A DNA stretch of 37,743 nt, from the NCBI GenBank assembly GCA_019359245.1, contig JAHHHR010000071.1, positions 1 to 37,743 on the forward strand, written 5' to 3'. This document shows positions 36,628 through 37,743 of this stretch, piece by piece. Made by a program: the position numbers and the translations under genes. Below the pieces are notes generated by a model that was not told the origin of the DNA, searched no databases, and saw only the letters and a list, made by a program, of their open reading frames with translations. Each line of letters opens with the position of its first letter. Within the stretch, counting starts at the first letter, position 1. This stretch comes from Nostoc desertorum CM1-VF14 (GTDB taxonomy: Bacteria; Cyanobacteriota; Cyanobacteriia; Cyanobacteriales; Nostocaceae).

Positions 36628-37376
36628 CGGCATGATGAAAGGAAAAACATTTTCATAAGCTTTAGCTGCTTGCAATACCAGTAAATCTTTATATTTTGCA
36701 GCGACAATTTGTATACCAACAGGCAAACCGTTTTTGGTGAAGCCACAAGGTAAAGATGCAGCAGGTTGTTGTGTAAGGTTGAAAGGATATGTAAAAGGTG
36801 TCCAATCTCGGTGCTGATGATCAATAGATGATTGAGGCCGATTTTGTCCAACAGGAAAAGCAACTATTGGTAAGGTGGGAGTAAGTAATAAGTCATACTT
36901 TTGATGAAATATTTGCATTTGACGTCCTAATGCTTCACGGGCATCTTGGGCGCTGAGATATTCTACTAAGGTGAGGCGATCGCCTTCTTTGGCTATAGCT
37001 TGTAAACCTTCTTCAATCACAGCTTATTGTTCTGAACTAAAGCCACGCAACAACTTAGCTGCACCAGCTTGCCAAAATGTTTGAAAAATAGGGCGAGGAT
37101 TCACAAAACCTGGATCGACTTCTTCGACAATCGCACCGAGTTTAGCAAAAACATCAACTGCGGCTTTAACTAAAGCAGCTACTTCTGCATCAACCTCAGT
37201 GTAACCAAAGTTGGGACTGTAAGCAATTCTCAATCCGGCTACACCCTTGTCTAAATCAGAACTATAGTCTTGTTTCTCATCTGGTAAAGCATACCAATCA
37301 CGCACATCAGAATGGGCGATAACATTTAATGTGAGTGCGGCATCAGTGACGGTGCGAACTAAAACGCTGAGATTTT
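36610..37376 (-). pseudogene. Amidase (GatA-like family), 3' half, interrupted by an in-frame stop
   Basis: Read from about 37376 down: VLVRTVTDAALTLNVIAHSD, GVAGLRIAYSPNFGY, then FSSEQ and TAA (37024-37026), then AVIEEGLQAIAKEGDRL, DLLLTPTLPIVAFPVG, AASLPCGFTKNGLPVGIQIV. These are C-terminal amidase-signature family motifs. The frame on both sides of the TAA is the same, so one substitution broke it. The N-terminal Ser-Ser-Lys catalytic part is missing: at 37360-37380 the sequence changes into a pyrE fragment. The C-terminus meets the monooxygenase fragment head-on. Confidence 0.72.
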
Positions 37377-37484
37377 TCCAGAACGGAGTTTAAAAGACCC
37401 AGCTAGATGTGAAACTGTATAAATTTGCTTTGCTATTTCGCTTTTAACTATTTCGCCTTCAACTCCTTTTTGAAAAGCTTCCAT
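37359..37484 (-). pseudogene. pyrE: N-terminal fragment of orotate phosphoribosyltransferase
   Basis: From ATG 37484 the frame reads MEAFQKGVEGEIVKSEIAKQ, then IYTVSHLAGSFKLRSGKIS, which fits the start of PyrE (the usual continuation is a DKY motif). After ~39 residues it runs into the amidase sequence and stops at 37359-37361. A native-looking ribosome site precedes it, so this was the true gene start. The enzyme (OMP synthesis) must be encoded elsewhere, or this is a pseudogene copy. Confidence 0.6.
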
Positions 37485-37492
37485 GTATTCAA

Positions 37493-37501
37493 CCTTCCTT
37501 T
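37493..37501 (-). promoter_or_regulatory. Ribosome-binding site of the pyrE fragment (AAAGGAAGG)
   Basis: On the minus strand AAAGGAAGG lies eight bases before the ATG at 37484, confirming the start of that reading frame. Confidence 0.6.
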
Positions 37502-37620
37502 AGAGACTTTAATACATCATCAACTCATCCCAACTGGGTTGCAGATGCCTCTGCTCCTACTAGCGTGACGAAGTTGGATAAAAGCGAGGTGTTTCATATC
37601 GGTTGAGCCATAGTACACCC

Positions 37621-37743
37621 GGATTTCTCACAAACTCAGAAAAAAGCGGAGCTTCAAACTGATAAAATGTATATATGGTAAGCATTTGAGCAGTTTTAAC
37701 CGATGAATCTACCCGCAACGCGATCGCTCCCAAAACAGTTCAG
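37621..37743 (+). mobile_element. Possible start of another insertion sequence running off the window end
   Basis: GGATTTCTCACAAAC begins here; 13 bases of it (37623-37635) are the inverse of 106-118. A frame starting at ATG 37703 (MNLPATRSLPKQF) runs off the end and could be the N-terminus of a transposase. Both points are weak alone; together they suggest an IS end. The 136 bases between the pyrE start and this point show no gene. Confidence 0.3.

Noticed and set aside
1..37743. CRISPR array, tRNA or rRNA genes
   Set aside because: No regularly spaced direct repeats of CRISPR size and no cloverleaf or rRNA sequence were noticed; the heptad repeats are tandem, not spacer-separated.

Overview
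The window comes from a filamentous, probably Nostoc-like cyanobacterium. Three things point to this: many HIP1 octamers (GCGATCGC), degenerate heptad repeats of the STRR type, and a homophenylalanine/homotyrosine gene set (hph) next to a nonribosomal peptide synthetase (NRPS) operon laid out like the anabaenopeptin cluster. All assignments come from reading motifs and domain order; no database search was run.

Region 1 (1-27.6 kb, all + strand) is the peptide operon. It holds a 5'-truncated hphB, then hphCD (a LeuD-LeuC fusion), aptA (A-T-C-A-T-E), aptB (C-A-T), aptC (C-A-T-C-A-NMT-T, split by one in-frame TAA), aptD (docking-C-A-T-TE), hphA and aptE (an ABC exporter). Six A domains give a hexapeptide. 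My reading of the binding pockets is: hydrophobic (Ile/Val-like) exocyclic residue, ureido link, D-Lys, hydrophobic residue, homo-aromatic residue (Hty/Hph), N-methyl-Ala, then an aromatic or homo-aromatic residue closed onto the Lys side chain by the TE. HphA, HphB and HphCD would lengthen the side chain of Phe or Tyr to supply Hph or Hty. As written, the pathway is probably dead: hphB lacks about its first 60%, and aptC has a nonsense codon at the start of its second C domain. At least four short dispersed repeats sit in frame inside the NRPS genes.

Region 2 (27.6-32.45 kb) is a landing zone for insertion sequences. It has a frameshifted IS4-like transposase remnant, a nearly complete IS630-type element with clear inverted ends and flanking TA, scraps of host genes, a small minus-strand set of two membrane proteins plus one decayed gene, and an IS701-type transposase with three single-base frameshifts.

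Region 3 (32.45-35.4 kb) holds the two intact non-NRPS genes, a GST-like protein and a TauE/SafE permease. Around them lie a frameshifted 41-residue gene, a strong terminator and the tail of a HAD phosphatase.

Region 4 (35.4-37.74 kb) is a chain of gene fragments joined end to end: transposase, flavin monooxygenase, amidase (minus strand, one internal stop) and the first 36-41 residues of orotate phosphoribosyltransferase. The window ends in what looks like the start of another IS. Single-base indels are common after 28 kb but absent from the 25 kb of biosynthetic genes. This argues that the decay is real and not sequencing error.
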